A stretch of DNA of 17,917 nucleotides, from assembly GCA_029548025.1 (NCBI GenBank), contig JAKPOE010000015.1, positions 1 to 17,917 of the forward strand, in the 5' to 3' direction. The DNA is from Spirochaetota bacterium. GTDB lineage: Bacteria; Spirochaetota; UBA4802; UB4802. The notes under the pieces were generated by a model, which saw nothing but the letters and a program-made list of their open reading frames with translations, was not told where the DNA came from and searched no databases. How positions within the stretch are numbered: position 1 is the first letter of the stretch; every line of letters starts with the position of its first letter. The translations under genes and the position numbers were made by a program. This document shows, piece after piece, positions 7,405-15,679 of this stretch.

Positions 7405-8856
7405 CTATTTTCCAAAAGCCAATTTGATTACCTCGTAAGCGCCATTGTAAATACCAATACTTTTTGCTTTGATAATATTATTGCAATACAGTGTCAGTAA
7501 ATCATCATCATAGATTAATAAATCCATTGCTTGCAATGTATGCTGTACGGTTTCACATTCCACAGTACTATCGCCAATCTCAGCGCCTCGTATTGCTCCC
7601 CACATTTCATGCCCACCTACATGGGCAACAAACAGCTTGGGAACTGGATAAAATGCCAGCTCACTTGGCTTGGTTATAAGACAATCGCATACTCTCATGA
7701 GTATATTGGTGGCATAAACGGCTGAAAAAATATCTTCATTATATACAATGTGCAATCCGGGTACATCCCTTGTGGTTAAAGTGTTGACCAGTTTTTCAGT
7801 TTCCGCCCATTGTGTATAGGAAGTCTTTGGAACTCTGGGACTAAATCCGGTATTAAGTATCATATCAAAAATAGCTTTGTGATCACCGGTGTTGATGATG
7901 AGTGTTAATTTTTCATTTTCAAGAAGTGGGATGCAGTGCATGATAATATCCATGCATAACTTTTGCTGAGCGCCAGCCCCTCCAATGCTTAATAAAAATC
8001 GTCGCGGCTTTTTATTTTTAAGCCTGGTTAAACGAGCATTGCAATCCTTTTCAACATTGGCAACCAGTTCATGATCAACGTAGTGACCGGTGTAATAAAT
8101 ATCATCTTTTGGCATTGGATTGAGTATTTGGTTTTTTTTACCCATATTTTTGAGGGTGCGATAACCAAAGTATGCTGATGGAGTTTGTACTGTATGGATG
8201 GCACCTTCGGAAAGATGAAGTGCAAGAGGCCAGTTATCGGGGATCATATTAATGACTTTTTTTGTACCGGCATGGACAGCAGCCTGCGATGCCCATGCAT
8301 GCGTTGCAACAAATGGTACAGATTGCGGCAAATTTTGGTATATATTGGCAAATAGCTGAGTCATTGCCTGGTCAGTAGCATTATATGTTAGCTTTTTAAA
8401 TCCAATGGCAGTAAGATGCTCCCAGTATAACTTGTTAAAAAGATAAAATTGCTGTGACAAGCGTGAACCAAATGAATACAGGTTATCCATATGTTTGATG
8501 ATTTTTGCACCGGCTGTATCAAATGATAAAAGATCAAACCAGTATGGGACAATCCCCATTGAATGAGCTGCTGAAGCAATTGCCATAGCAATACGATAAT
8601 GACCATATCCCATGCGTATGGTACCAATAATAATAGATTTTGATTTTGCTATTTCAGAACCTTCTTCCTGTGAAACAGTGTATAGATTACAATATTTTTT
8701 TAAGATAGGATTGGGTAGTGCCGACAATTCATAGCGATCATTGGGGTTAAAGCCAAATTTTTTTGCAAAGCGTGCTTTTTGTTTCATTGCTTTATTATAG
8801 GTGTGTTTGGGGATGGGATTTCCAAAGATGGAAAGTGACCTATCGTTGTTATCCAT
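7405..8856 (-). CDS. GT-B fold glycosyltransferase-like protein
   Basis: I do not recognise a named gene. The 483-residue protein has the layout of a GT-B glycosyltransferase of the MGDG-synthase/MurG sort. An N-terminal Rossmann strand and loop KSIIIGTIRMGYGHYRIA has GYGH at 83-86 where MGDG synthases have GxGH. A second strand and glycine loop, RFLLSIGGAGAQQK, starts near 287, as at the start of the MurG/GT28 C-terminal domain. DCLITKPSELAFYPVPKLFV near 391-410 resembles the donor-binding stretch, and GGHE is at 414-417. No signal peptide or membrane helix is seen; such enzymes often sit on the inner membrane face. The frame is open to 8946, but AGGAGGG at 8864-8870, seven bases before the ATG at 8856, fixes the start. 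A glycolipid or sugar-transfer role is inference; donor and acceptor are unknown. Confidence 0.65.
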   Translation of the reverse strand: MDNNDRSLSIFGNPIPKHTYNKAMKQKARFAKKFGFNPNDRYELSALPNPILKKYCNLYTVSQEEGSEIAKSKSIIIGTIRMGYGHYRIAMAIASAAHSMGIVPYWFDLLSFDTAGAKIIKHMDNLYSFGSRLSQQFYLFNKLYWEHLTAIGFKKLTYNATDQAMTQLFANIYQNLPQSVPFVATHAWASQAAVHAGTKKVINMIPDNWPLALHLSEGAIHTVQTPSAYFGYRTLKNMGKKNQILNPMPKDDIYYTGHYVDHELVANVEKDCNARLTRLKNKKPRRFLLSIGGAGAQQKLCMDIIMHCIPLLENEKLTLIINTGDHKAIFDMILNTGFSPRVPKTSYTQWAETEKLVNTLTTRDVPGLHIVYNEDIFSAVYATNILMRVCDCLITKPSELAFYPVPKLFVAHVGGHEMWGAIRGAEIGDSTVECETVQHTLQAMDLLIYDDDLLTLYCNNIIKAKSIGIYNGAYEVIKLAFGK

Positions 8857-9412
8857 ATATGTTCCCTCCTGAAAAGGTGATGTTGGGTATACTTTACTGC
8901 TGTTATGAAATGATAAGTTTTTAGTTACACGGCTAAAATATTTCAAGCAGAAAAATGTTTTGCTATAAATTTATTGACAGGGTTATGCACTGTATCGCTC
9001 AAAACCTTTGTATTCATATCAGGATATTCTAAAAGGGTGAGTGGGTTACTGTGACTATATTATTAAGCAGATACAGGGTTGCCATCGCATTTTAAAAAAA
9101 ATTGTGTTGTTTTATAAAATAGAAGTTATTGCATTAAAAAAGGTTCATTAAGAGTAACTATCGCCACCAGTATTGTTGTTAAAATGCCATACAGGTTGGT
9201 AATTTTATAAAAATGGTAAGTTTTATTAAAAAATATAAAAAAAATTTTTAAAATGTTGACATGTTTGCTATCTTTATAACCATGACCAACCATAGTGTAG
9301 TGGTACTTCCTCTGGTTAAATAAAAAGCTATCAATTTATTTACTACTGGTTTTCATGGTCAGCTTAAAATTATTTTGCTGACAGATATTTTATAGTTTAT
9401 AAGGAGTAAAAT
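8857..9412. other. Divergent spacer with fusA leader, no gene seen
   Basis: These 556 bases separate the GT-B gene (minus) and fusA (plus). No credible coding sequence is present. The left end holds the GT-B gene's ribosome site and leader; no confident promoter boxes were found for it. The middle (9060-9250) is A/T-rich with oligo-A runs. TTGACA at 9256-9261 and TATAAC at 9275-9280 are separated by only 13 bases, so the fusA promoter is uncertain. A long imperfect inverted repeat (9279-9359) follows. The fusA ribosome site AAGGAG is centred near 9404, about five bases before the start codon. Confidence 0.5.
9279..9359 (+). promoter_or_regulatory. Long imperfect hairpin in the fusA leader
   Basis: ACCATGA (9279-9285) can pair with TCATGGT (9353-9359). 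Inside it ACCA pairs with TGGT, GTAGT with ACTAC, and AAATA with TATTT, in nested order over 81 bases, with small bulges. It lies between the presumed promoter and the fusA ribosome site. It could be an operator dyad, an attenuator-like leader or a protein-binding RNA structure. It matches no riboswitch family I can recognise and has no T-run after it, so a simple terminator is unlikely. Confidence 0.4.
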
Positions 9413-11491
9413 ATGCCGTTGCGTAATATTAGAAATATTGGAATTGCTGCTCATATAGATGCAGGTAAAACAACCGTCACCGAGCGTATTTTATATTTTA
9501 CGGGTGTTACCAGAAAATTGGGCGAGGTTCATGATGGGCAGGCTGTAATGGATTTTATGAAGCAGGAGCAGGAGCGTGGTATTACCATTTCTTCAGCTTC
9601 CATATCATGTCAATGGAACGATCATAACATAAATATTATTGATACCCCCGGACACGTTGATTTTACGGTTGAGGTTGAACGTTCATTGCGTGTTATTGAT
9701 GGGCTTATTGCTGTATTTTGCGCTGTTGGCGGTGTAGAACCTCAGAGTGAAACTGTATGGAATCAAGCTGATAGATATAAAGTTCCGCGAATTGCTTTTA
9801 TCAATAAAATGGATAGAGTTGGTGCTGACTTTTATGAAGTTGTTTCTCAGATGGATAGATATCTTGATGCCAACCCTGTTCCATTTCAGATTCCCATTGG
9901 TGTTGAAGACAGCTTTGAAGGCTGCATTGATCTTGTTGAGCAACGGGCGATAGTTTTCAGGGAAAACGAGCGGTTGATTGTGGATATACCGGATGATTAT
10001 AAAGGAAAAGCAAAGGAAGCGCGTAAACATATTATTGAAAAGCTGGCTGATTTTGATGATGAGATTATGGAGCTTTATCTTGCAGAAAAAGAGATGCCAT
10101 CTGAACTGATAAAAAAGACAGCCCGAGAAGCTACATTAAAGATGCTTATCACGCCTGTATTTTGTGGTGCTGCATATAAAAATAAAGGTATTCAACTTTT
10201 GCTTGATGCAGTTGTTGATTATCTTCCATCTCCTGTTGATAGTGGAGCGATAGTTGGTATTGATGTTGATTATCCTGAAAAAACTCATACGCGTCACCCT
10301 TCGACACATGAACCATTTGCTGCATTGGCATTTAAACTAATCAACGATCTCTATGTTGGTCAGCAAACATTCATACGTATATATTCTGGAAAATTACAAA
10401 GTGGCATGCAGGTATATAACTCTACCAAGGGTAAATATGAGCGTATTGGGCGTATCATGCGAATACATGCAAAAGAACGAGAAGAAATTTCAGAAGCGGG
10501 AGCGGGTGAGATAGTAGCATTAATTGGGCTTAAATTTACCAAAACAGGCGATACCCTCTGTGATACAAATAATCCGCTATTGCTTGAATCGATATATGTT
10601 CCACCATCAGTTATTGATTTACAGGTTATGCCTGCTTCAAAAAAAGAAGAAGAGAAGCTGGGGATAGCTCTCCATAAATTAGCCACTGAAGATCCATCAT
10701 TTAATGTGCGCGTTGACGAAGAAACAGGTGAAACGATAATATCAGGGATGGGTGAACTCCATTTAGAGATTATGGTTGATAGGCTCAAAGAAGAATTTGG
10801 ACTTAATGTACAGGTTGGCGAGCCTTCCGTTGCATTCCGAGAAACAATAACTGCTGAAGCAGAACAGGAAACAAAATTTGTTAAGCAAACCGGTGGTAAG
10901 GGTCAGTATGCACATTGTGTTATGCGAATAGAACCAAATCCCGGGAAAGGATATGAATTTATAGATCATATAAAAGGTGGAGCAATACCCAATGAATTTA
11001 TTCCTTCAATTCAGAAGGGAATACATGCAGCAATGGAAGAAGGTATATTGGCTGATTTTCCTGTTGTTGATGTCCGGGTTGTGTTGCTTGATGGTAGTTT
11101 CCACCCGGTTGATTCATCTGATATGGCATTTAGAACATGTGCATCGATATGTTTTAAAGAAGCATTTATGAAAGCTAAACCTATATTGCTTGAACCACAG
11201 ATGAAAATAGAGGTTAACACCCCTGATGAATATATTGGCGATGTTATTGGTGATTTGAATAGGCGAAGGGGTAAAGTAGAGTCAATGCGTCGTTTTAGAA
11301 AGGGTGCCCAAAAGGTCAATGGTTTTGTTCCACTCATGGAGATGTTTGGGTATGCAACAACATTGCGAAGCCTTTCAAGTGGAAGGGCAAATTATGCAAT
11401 GGAATTTGATAAATATGTTGCGCTGCCTAAAGAGATGCAGGAGAAGGTGCTTGCAAAAATCAAAGAAAAAAAGCGAAGACAATCAGCATAA
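9413..11491 (+). CDS. fusA: Elongation factor G
   Basis: Translational GTPase that drives tRNA-mRNA translocation on the ribosome and, with RRF, ribosome recycling. The 692 residues match the family. G-motifs are [10 protein letters not shown] (P-loop, 12-21), QERGITIS (switch I, about 53-60), DTPGH (77-81, with the catalytic His81), and NKMD (131-134). Domain II ([16 protein letters not shown]), domain III ([19 protein letters not shown]), domain IV ([15 protein letters not shown]) and domain V ([20 protein letters not shown]) follow in order. The GEVHDG...[10 protein letters not shown] lead-in resembles ordinary bacterial EF-G rather than the divergent spd-type. It is monocistronic here, away from rpsL-rpsG-tuf, so it may be a second EF-G paralogue. 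The ribosome site is AAGGAG. The C-terminal tail is lysine-rich (KIKEKKRRQ). A hairpin follows the stop. Confidence 0.95.
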   Translation: MPLRNIRNIGIAAHIDAGKTTVTERILYFTGVTRKLGEVHDGQAVMDFMKQEQERGITISSASISCQWNDHNINIIDTPGHVDFTVEVERSLRVIDGLIAVFCAVGGVEPQSETVWNQADRYKVPRIAFINKMDRVGADFYEVVSQMDRYLDANPVPFQIPIGVEDSFEGCIDLVEQRAIVFRENERLIVDIPDDYKGKAKEARKHIIEKLADFDDEIMELYLAEKEMPSELIKKTAREATLKMLITPVFCGAAYKNKGIQLLLDAVVDYLPSPVDSGAIVGIDVDYPEKTHTRHPSTHEPFAALAFKLINDLYVGQQTFIRIYSGKLQSGMQVYNSTKGKYERIGRIMRIHAKEREEISEAGAGEIVALIGLKFTKTGDTLCDTNNPLLLESIYVPPSVIDLQVMPASKKEEEKLGIALHKLATEDPSFNVRVDEETGETIISGMGELHLEIMVDRLKEEFGLNVQVGEPSVAFRETITAEAEQETKFVKQTGGKGQYAHCVMRIEPNPGKGYEFIDHIKGGAIPNEFIPSIQKGIHAAMEEGILADFPVVDVRVVLLDGSFHPVDSSDMAFRTCASICFKEAFMKAKPILLEPQMKIEVNTPDEYIGDVIGDLNRRRGKVESMRRFRKGAQKVNGFVPLMEMFGYATTLRSLSSGRANYAMEFDKYVALPKEMQEKVLAKIKEKKRRQSA

Positions 11492-11500
11492 GATACATAA

Positions 11501-11529
11501 CACAGGGCATCCTCATGGGATGCCCTGTG
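11501..11529. terminator. Bidirectional hairpin between fusA and the Nudix gene
   Basis: CACAGGGCATCC (11501-11512) pairs perfectly over 12 bases with GGATGCCCTGTG (11518-11529), with a 5-base loop. It lies ten bases after the fusA stop and ten bases beyond the convergent Nudix stop. Neither side has a clear T-run, so it may protect 3' ends or end transcription with factor help rather than act as a classic intrinsic terminator. Confidence 0.6.
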
Positions 11530-11538
11530 AATAATAGG

Positions 11539-12540
11539 CTATGAATGTTCATATCCCTTGATAAGAAAATAGCTAATCTTATCATAAAACAAAATAATCC
11601 TGTTATTAATCTCCAGCATTGTGTACACTTCCAGTGGTGAATGCAATATATTTTTTTCAATTGCCTGAATCCAGATACATTTTCTGCTAAGAGCTATGGC
11701 ACTCAATATATCCTTTAAGGATATATTTTCTTTTTTTAACTGTTTTCCCATGATATAAAATTCCCTGAAATTTTTCCATATCCTATTGCCGGTTAGCCAT
11801 AGTTTTATTGTATGCAACGCCATCTGATGGATAAAAATCAAAAAATGAAAAATATTATTATTAACATTGGGCATCTCACGTTTCCACTGCTGGGTAAACA
11901 ATTCAATTTCATCATCAATCATTGATGCAATGATGTTGGCAATAAATGTATATTGTTTTGATTTTTCTCTGGGGATATCATGATGGGTGGTTATATCAGG
12001 TTGGATAGTTTTTAATGAATCAATCATTGTCCATATATCTTTATATAAATCAATAAATTTATGCAAAGCTTTTTCGTTGGATTCCCATGCCAGTTGCGGG
12101 TAATTATCAAGGGAAAAAAATTTTGCATCAGCAGCATCATCACCCGGTTTATATGTTTCAGAAAGTTGTTGTACTTCAAATGTTATGATTGCTAAATCAC
12201 CATAAAAGTAGTTTGAAACAGTATCAACATCAATAATACGAACTATCTCACCATTAACACCTGCTTCTTCTTGTAGTTCGCGCAGAGCTGCCTGTTCAAT
12301 TGATTCTCCGGATTCAGCAAACCCAATTGGTAAACACCACATATCTTTATATGGTTCGTTTTTCCTTAGCACAAGAAGTACTTCACGGTTTTTATTAATG
12401 ACAATACATGATGCAACGGGAAGCGGATTTTCATAGAATGTAGTGTTGCAATTATCGCAGTGATCGCGATATTTTTCATCAATAAAACGGGCCGTTATGG
12501 GTGCACCGCAAAAGCTGCAGTAGATGCGTTTTTTCTTCAT
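11539..12540 (-). CDS. Zinc-ribbon Nudix hydrolase with extra C-terminal helical domain
   Basis: Three parts can be seen in 333 residues. First is a zinc ribbon with C8-x2-C11 and C28-x2-C31 (YCSFCG...HCDNC). Second is a Nudix domain (about 40-170) with a perfect Nudix box at 73-95: G73-x5-E79-x7-R87-E88-x2-E91-E92-x-G94. These enzymes hydrolyse nucleoside diphosphates linked to another moiety, and the N-terminal ribbon recalls NudC-like NADH/capped-RNA pyrophosphatases and ADP-ribose/ADP-glucose types. Third is an unusual all-helical region (about 195-333) ending ISLKDILSAIALSRKCIWIQ...INNRIILFYDKISYFLIKGYE. By pattern this resembles the RsbRD-type globin-like N-terminal domain of stressosome proteins (inference only). 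Ordinary Nudix proteins of this group end near 170. The ribosome site AAGGAA lies eight bases before the ATG. The substrate is not predictable. Confidence 0.85.
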   Translation of the reverse strand: MKKKRIYCSFCGAPITARFIDEKYRDHCDNCNTTFYENPLPVASCIVINKNREVLLVLRKNEPYKDMWCLPIGFAESGESIEQAALRELQEEAGVNGEIVRIIDVDTVSNYFYGDLAIITFEVQQLSETYKPGDDAADAKFFSLDNYPQLAWESNEKALHKFIDLYKDIWTMIDSLKTIQPDITTHHDIPREKSKQYTFIANIIASMIDDEIELFTQQWKREMPNVNNNIFHFLIFIHQMALHTIKLWLTGNRIWKNFREFYIMGKQLKKENISLKDILSAIALSRKCIWIQAIEKNILHSPLEVYTMLEINNRIILFYDKISYFLIKGYEHS

Positions 12541-12647
12541 AATTGAGTTCCTTATAAAACAACAAAATATACTTCACCATGGTATAATACCTATTTTATT
12601 GCTTTTTATTCACTATCAATTTTACACGTATTGTACCATCAATAAAA

Positions 12648-13520
12648 TTATTCATTAATGTGCTTAACGGGATTGCGAGCAATAAATATTGCATCATCCT
12701 TGTTGACAATAAAATCCTTATATGATGATACATGCCATCGTAAACGATTATAAAAATCATTGATTAATGCATCATATTCATCCCTATCTAACAAAGCAAT
12801 ATCCTTGAAAAATAAATATTGTTTTTTGTGTATATAGCTTATACAGTGGTCAATGTCTGAAGATTTAAATATAAGATTATTGGGATATCGCAGATACATA
12901 ATATAATCAAAGTATGGCTGAAGCTGCACAAAACCATTTTCAGCAGAGAATGATTTAAATAATTTTGCTATATGGAGAGAGCTATCGCTTAGCGGTATAA
13001 CATGGTGAATACTTTCAATAAAAATAGATGTGATTTGTGAAAGGGTTAATTCACTATGGGTAAGTGCTATAAATGTTCCATCATTTGTAAGGATACGTGC
13101 GATGTGGTTTATTAAATCAGGGAAAAAGTACAGTGAATAACTTGCTATAATGCAATCGTATGTTTTATCAGGAATATTGCAGATTATATGTGCAGAATCT
13201 TCTATAAATTGTGCATTGTATCCGCTTTGTACACAGGTTGATAAAAACATGCGTTTGTTTTCACCGCCAATGACATCAACACCTGTTATGCAAGCGCCTG
13301 AAGCTATGCGGTTGTTGAGCGCTTCGGTAAAAAAGCCGTAACCACACCCTAAATCTAAAATATTGTTGTAGTGTGATAGGTTACATAGTTCAAGCGATAG
13401 TAACCGTATATCATTTTTGTTTTGTGAAAATTTACGGATAATCTGTCGTGTCGAGAGATGGTCATCTATATTTTCATAGGTTTTTGTAATTTCATCCAGT
13501 GTATAAATATTAATATGCAT
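12648..13520 (-). CDS. Class I SAM-dependent methyltransferase
   Basis: 290-residue Rossmann-fold methyltransferase, probably cytoplasmic. Motif I is NILDLGCGYGFF (DLGCGYG at 56-62), motif II has the acidic ribose-binding D82 in ITGVDVIGG, and motif IV is YDCIIASYSLYFFPD (about 121-135), followed by ILTNDGTFIALTHSE, the usual beta-5 strand region. This is the Methyltransf_11/25 pattern seen in small-molecule and lipid methyltransferases. The C-terminal third is rich in aromatic and basic residues and probably makes the substrate pocket; I do not recognise it. The frame is open to 13580, but that codon lies inside the -35 box of a perfect promoter, so the ATG at 13520 is taken, giving a leader of about 25 bases. 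No Shine-Dalgarno site is seen. The gene stands alone, 107 bases from the Nudix start. Confidence 0.82.
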   Translation of the reverse strand: MHINIYTLDEITKTYENIDDHLSTRQIIRKFSQNKNDIRLLSLELCNLSHYNNILDLGCGYGFFTEALNNRIASGACITGVDVIGGENKRMFLSTCVQSGYNAQFIEDSAHIICNIPDKTYDCIIASYSLYFFPDLINHIARILTNDGTFIALTHSELTLSQITSIFIESIHHVIPLSDSSLHIAKLFKSFSAENGFVQLQPYFDYIMYLRYPNNLIFKSSDIDHCISYIHKKQYLFFKDIALLDRDEYDALINDFYNRLRWHVSSYKDFIVNKDDAIFIARNPVKHINE

Positions 13521-13551
13521 AACATTATGAAAGATTGTTAAGATGTCAATA

Positions 13552-13580
13552 ATTATACAGTAAAACAATAAATATGTCAA
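13552..13580 (-). promoter_or_regulatory. Perfect consensus sigma-70 promoter for the methyltransferase
   Basis: On the minus strand TTGACA (13580-13575) is followed by a 17-base spacer and TATAAT (13557-13552): both hexamers and the spacing are ideal. Transcription would begin near 13545. The placement overrules the longest open frame, whose first codon overlaps the -35 box. A second TTGACA directly downstream (13549-13544) has no good -10 partner. Confidence 0.8.
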
Positions 13581-13630
13581 TGTATTTATAATGATTTATA
13601 CTGTATCAGGATATCTGGTATTTTTATAAT

Positions 13631-13662
13631 AAAAAAGCCCCTGCGTGCACAGGAGCTTTTTT
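13631..13662 (-). terminator. Rho-independent terminator of the acyl-CoA synthetase gene
   Basis: Read on the minus strand, AAAAAAGCTCCTG (13662-13650) and CAGGGGCTTTTTT (13643-13631) form a 13-pair stem with one A-C mismatch and a 6-base loop, and the second arm ends in a run of six T. It starts nine bases after the stop codon of the minus-strand gene. This is a classic intrinsic terminator. Confidence 0.88.
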
Positions 13663-13671
13663 AAAGATGAT

Positions 13672-15513
13672 TTAATCTTTATACATCTGTTCAATGATAT
13701 CTTTGTAATGCTCATTGATTACTTTTCTGCGTATCTTCTGTGTTGGGGTTATTTCGCCTTTTTCCTGAGTAAATTCATTGGGAAGTAAAGTAAACTTCTT
13801 AATTTTTTCAACCTGACCCAAATTTTTTGTTAATTCATCAATCCTTTCCCGATAAAATTGTATAACTGCGGGATGTTTGATAAGGTCTTCGTGTGATGTG
13901 AATGGAATATTATTACTTTTAGCCCAATTTTTAAGTGGCTCAAAGGCAGGAACAATTAATGCAGATACAAATTTTCTGCCATCACCAATTGCAGCAACCT
14001 GTTCAAAATAAAAATCTTCATTGAGTAAGGTTTCAATTTGCTGAGGAGCTATGTATTTACCACCTGATGTTTTGAATAGGTCTTTAAGTCGGTCGGTTAC
14101 GGTAATGAATCCGTCGCTGTCAATAAATCCAACATCTCCAGTTTTTACCCATCCATCCGGTGTAAAAAGGGCTTTTGTGAGTTCTGGTTTATTCCAATAT
14201 CCCTGTGTCATGCTGGGGCCCTTAGCCTGTATTTCACCTTCGTCTGAGATTCGTACCTGCATCAGGGGAACAACCGGGCCGCAGGTGCCAAATTTATTGC
14301 GATGTGGATTGGATACACATATCACAAAACATTCGGTTAAACCATATCCCTGTAAAATGAATACACCCGCTTTAAAGAAAAATTCGCTGATTTCACCAGA
14401 AAAGGCAGAACCACCGCAATTAAATACTTTATTCCTTCCACCAAAAATATCTCTGATTTTATGCAGTACCAGTTTGGTGGCTATGGCATGTTTTAGCCTT
14501 AATCCCAGTGGGATGGATTTATTATCTTTTTTTAAATACTGATAGTTGCCGCCAACCTCAAGAGCCCAGTTGAATATCTTTTGTTTAGCAGGTGGTGAAT
14601 TCTTAATACCATCCATGATGGTAGCATGAATTTTTTCCCACATTCGTGGAACGCTGCACATGAAATGGGGACGAGATTCTTTCAGAAAATCCAGTAATGC
14701 TTTTGTATCGTGGCAGTAATCAACCTGCGCATTGTTGCACAATATAAAATAACTCCATGCACGCTCAAAAACATGTGATAAAGGTAAAAATGCAAGGTTT
14801 ACATCAGTGGGTTCAACGGTAATATGGTATCCTGTACCAAACAGCATTGCAAACCAATTTTTATGGGTAAGCATAACCCCTTTTGGCTCGCCGGTAGTTC
14901 CTGATGTATAAATCAGGGTGGAAAGATCATCGCTCTGTACTTTTGATAATCGCTCCTGTAGCTGAGCATCCAATCCAGAATTTTTCCCTAATTGAATAAA
15001 ATCATCAAAGAGCATTACTTTATCACTGTTGACTATGTTAGTATTTCTATCAAACACTATAATCTTTTCCAGCGTTTTGCAATTGTCAAATACACTCATT
15101 GCCTTGTCATAGTGTTCCTGTTTTTCAACAAAAAGAATCCGGATGCCGCAATCGTTGACAATATATTCCAATTCTTTGGCTGAGTTGGTAGCATACACCG
15201 GTACAGAACATGCCCTGATGGTAAAGCATGCATAATCTACAACAGCCCATTCAACTCTGTTGTTTGAAAAAATACCAACAAACTCAAACTCCTTAACGCC
15301 CAGAGATAGCAAACCTTTTGCAGCAGCTTTTATTAAATCACCAAACTGCTTCCATGTAAATGCTTCCCATGTGCCATACGCTTTATGACGCACTGCAATC
15401 TTTGAATCACCAAACTTTTCAGCACGATCAAGTGCCATGAGTCCAAGGTGCTTCTGGCGTTTTAAATATTCTTCAAATTCTTTTTCATAATTGACATTTT
15501 CATGCTGAGCCAT
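13672..15513 (-). CDS. Long-chain fatty-acid-CoA ligase (AMP-binding)
   Basis: ATP-dependent acyl-CoA synthetase of the ANL superfamily, FAA1/FadD15 branch (COG1022); it activates free fatty acids to acyl-AMP and then acyl-CoA for beta-oxidation or lipid synthesis. Motifs are the P-loop YTSGTTGEPKG (202-212), GYGLTE (389-394), TGDVGFID (458-465), DRLKDLFKTSGGKYIAP (474-490, hinge and A8), and the late ITPTQKIRRK (588-597) with K593 as the probable catalytic lysine. The 613 residues match full-length bacterial FAA1-type enzymes. No transmembrane helix is seen; such enzymes usually attach peripherally to the inner membrane. The start is fixed by GGAGG seven bases before the ATG. It is divergent from a membrane-bound AraC regulator and shares a control region with a 24-bp dyad, so regulation by that or another factor is plausible. 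Confidence 0.93.
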   Translation of the reverse strand: MAQHENVNYEKEFEEYLKRQKHLGLMALDRAEKFGDSKIAVRHKAYGTWEAFTWKQFGDLIKAAAKGLLSLGVKEFEFVGIFSNNRVEWAVVDYACFTIRACSVPVYATNSAKELEYIVNDCGIRILFVEKQEHYDKAMSVFDNCKTLEKIIVFDRNTNIVNSDKVMLFDDFIQLGKNSGLDAQLQERLSKVQSDDLSTLIYTSGTTGEPKGVMLTHKNWFAMLFGTGYHITVEPTDVNLAFLPLSHVFERAWSYFILCNNAQVDYCHDTKALLDFLKESRPHFMCSVPRMWEKIHATIMDGIKNSPPAKQKIFNWALEVGGNYQYLKKDNKSIPLGLRLKHAIATKLVLHKIRDIFGGRNKVFNCGGSAFSGEISEFFFKAGVFILQGYGLTECFVICVSNPHRNKFGTCGPVVPLMQVRISDEGEIQAKGPSMTQGYWNKPELTKALFTPDGWVKTGDVGFIDSDGFITVTDRLKDLFKTSGGKYIAPQQIETLLNEDFYFEQVAAIGDGRKFVSALIVPAFEPLKNWAKSNNIPFTSHEDLIKHPAVIQFYRERIDELTKNLGQVEKIKKFTLLPNEFTQEKGEITPTQKIRRKVINEHYKDIIEQMYKD

Positions 15514-15585
15514 ATAATTACCTCCGATAGTTTCATCTCATCCATATCAATTATTTCGACTGGATGGTATTCAATAACTGTTATG

Positions 15586-15591
15586 ATTATA
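15586..15591 (-). promoter_or_regulatory. Candidate -10 box for the acyl-CoA synthetase gene
   Basis: TATAAT on the minus strand (15591-15586), 73 bases upstream of the start codon. The hexamer 17 bases further upstream is poor (AAGATT), so activation or another -35 may be needed. The 24-bp dyad begins about 20 bases upstream of this box. Confidence 0.4.
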
Positions 15592-15611
15592 TCAAATATT
15601 ATGCCTGAAAT

Positions 15612-15635
15612 CTTTCAAGTGTATACAATTGAAAG
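15612..15635. promoter_or_regulatory. 24-bp near-perfect operator-like dyad
   Basis: CTTTCAA-G-TGTATACA-A-TTGAAAG is symmetric at 22 of 24 positions; only the central-flank pair at 15619 and 15628 breaks it. It sits between the divergent acyl-CoA synthetase and AraC genes, and its right arm TTGAAA is 19 bases from an extended -10 (TGT-TATAAC, 15651-15659) facing the AraC gene. Such symmetry is typical of dimeric repressors (TetR, GntR or LacI type) rather than of AraC proteins, which usually bind asymmetric or direct-repeat sites. Confidence 0.6.
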
Positions 15636-15679
15636 TTCGCTATATTTCAATGTTATAACTATAAAATTTTGAGTAATAT

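Noticed and set aside
8857..8946. A 30-residue N-terminal extension of the GT-B protein
   Set aside because: A strong AGGAGGG ribosome site lies exactly seven bases before the internal ATG at 8856; the upstream ATG has none.
9256..9280. A standard promoter for fusA (TTGACA with TATAAC)
   Set aside because: The boxes are only 13 bases apart, outside the functional range, so it is not listed as a promoter.
10360..10788. A 142-codon open frame antisense to elongation factor G
   Set aside because: It is a shadow of highly conserved fusA codons without a start signal.
13521..13580. A hydrophobic N-terminal extension (signal-peptide-like) of the methyltransferase
   Set aside because: It would be encoded by the promoter itself (the -35 and -10 boxes lie inside it), so it cannot be transcribed from that promoter.
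14051..14542. A 163-codon open frame antisense to the acyl-CoA synthetase
   Set aside because: It mirrors conserved coding sequence on the other strand, has no ribosome site and shows no recognisable domain.
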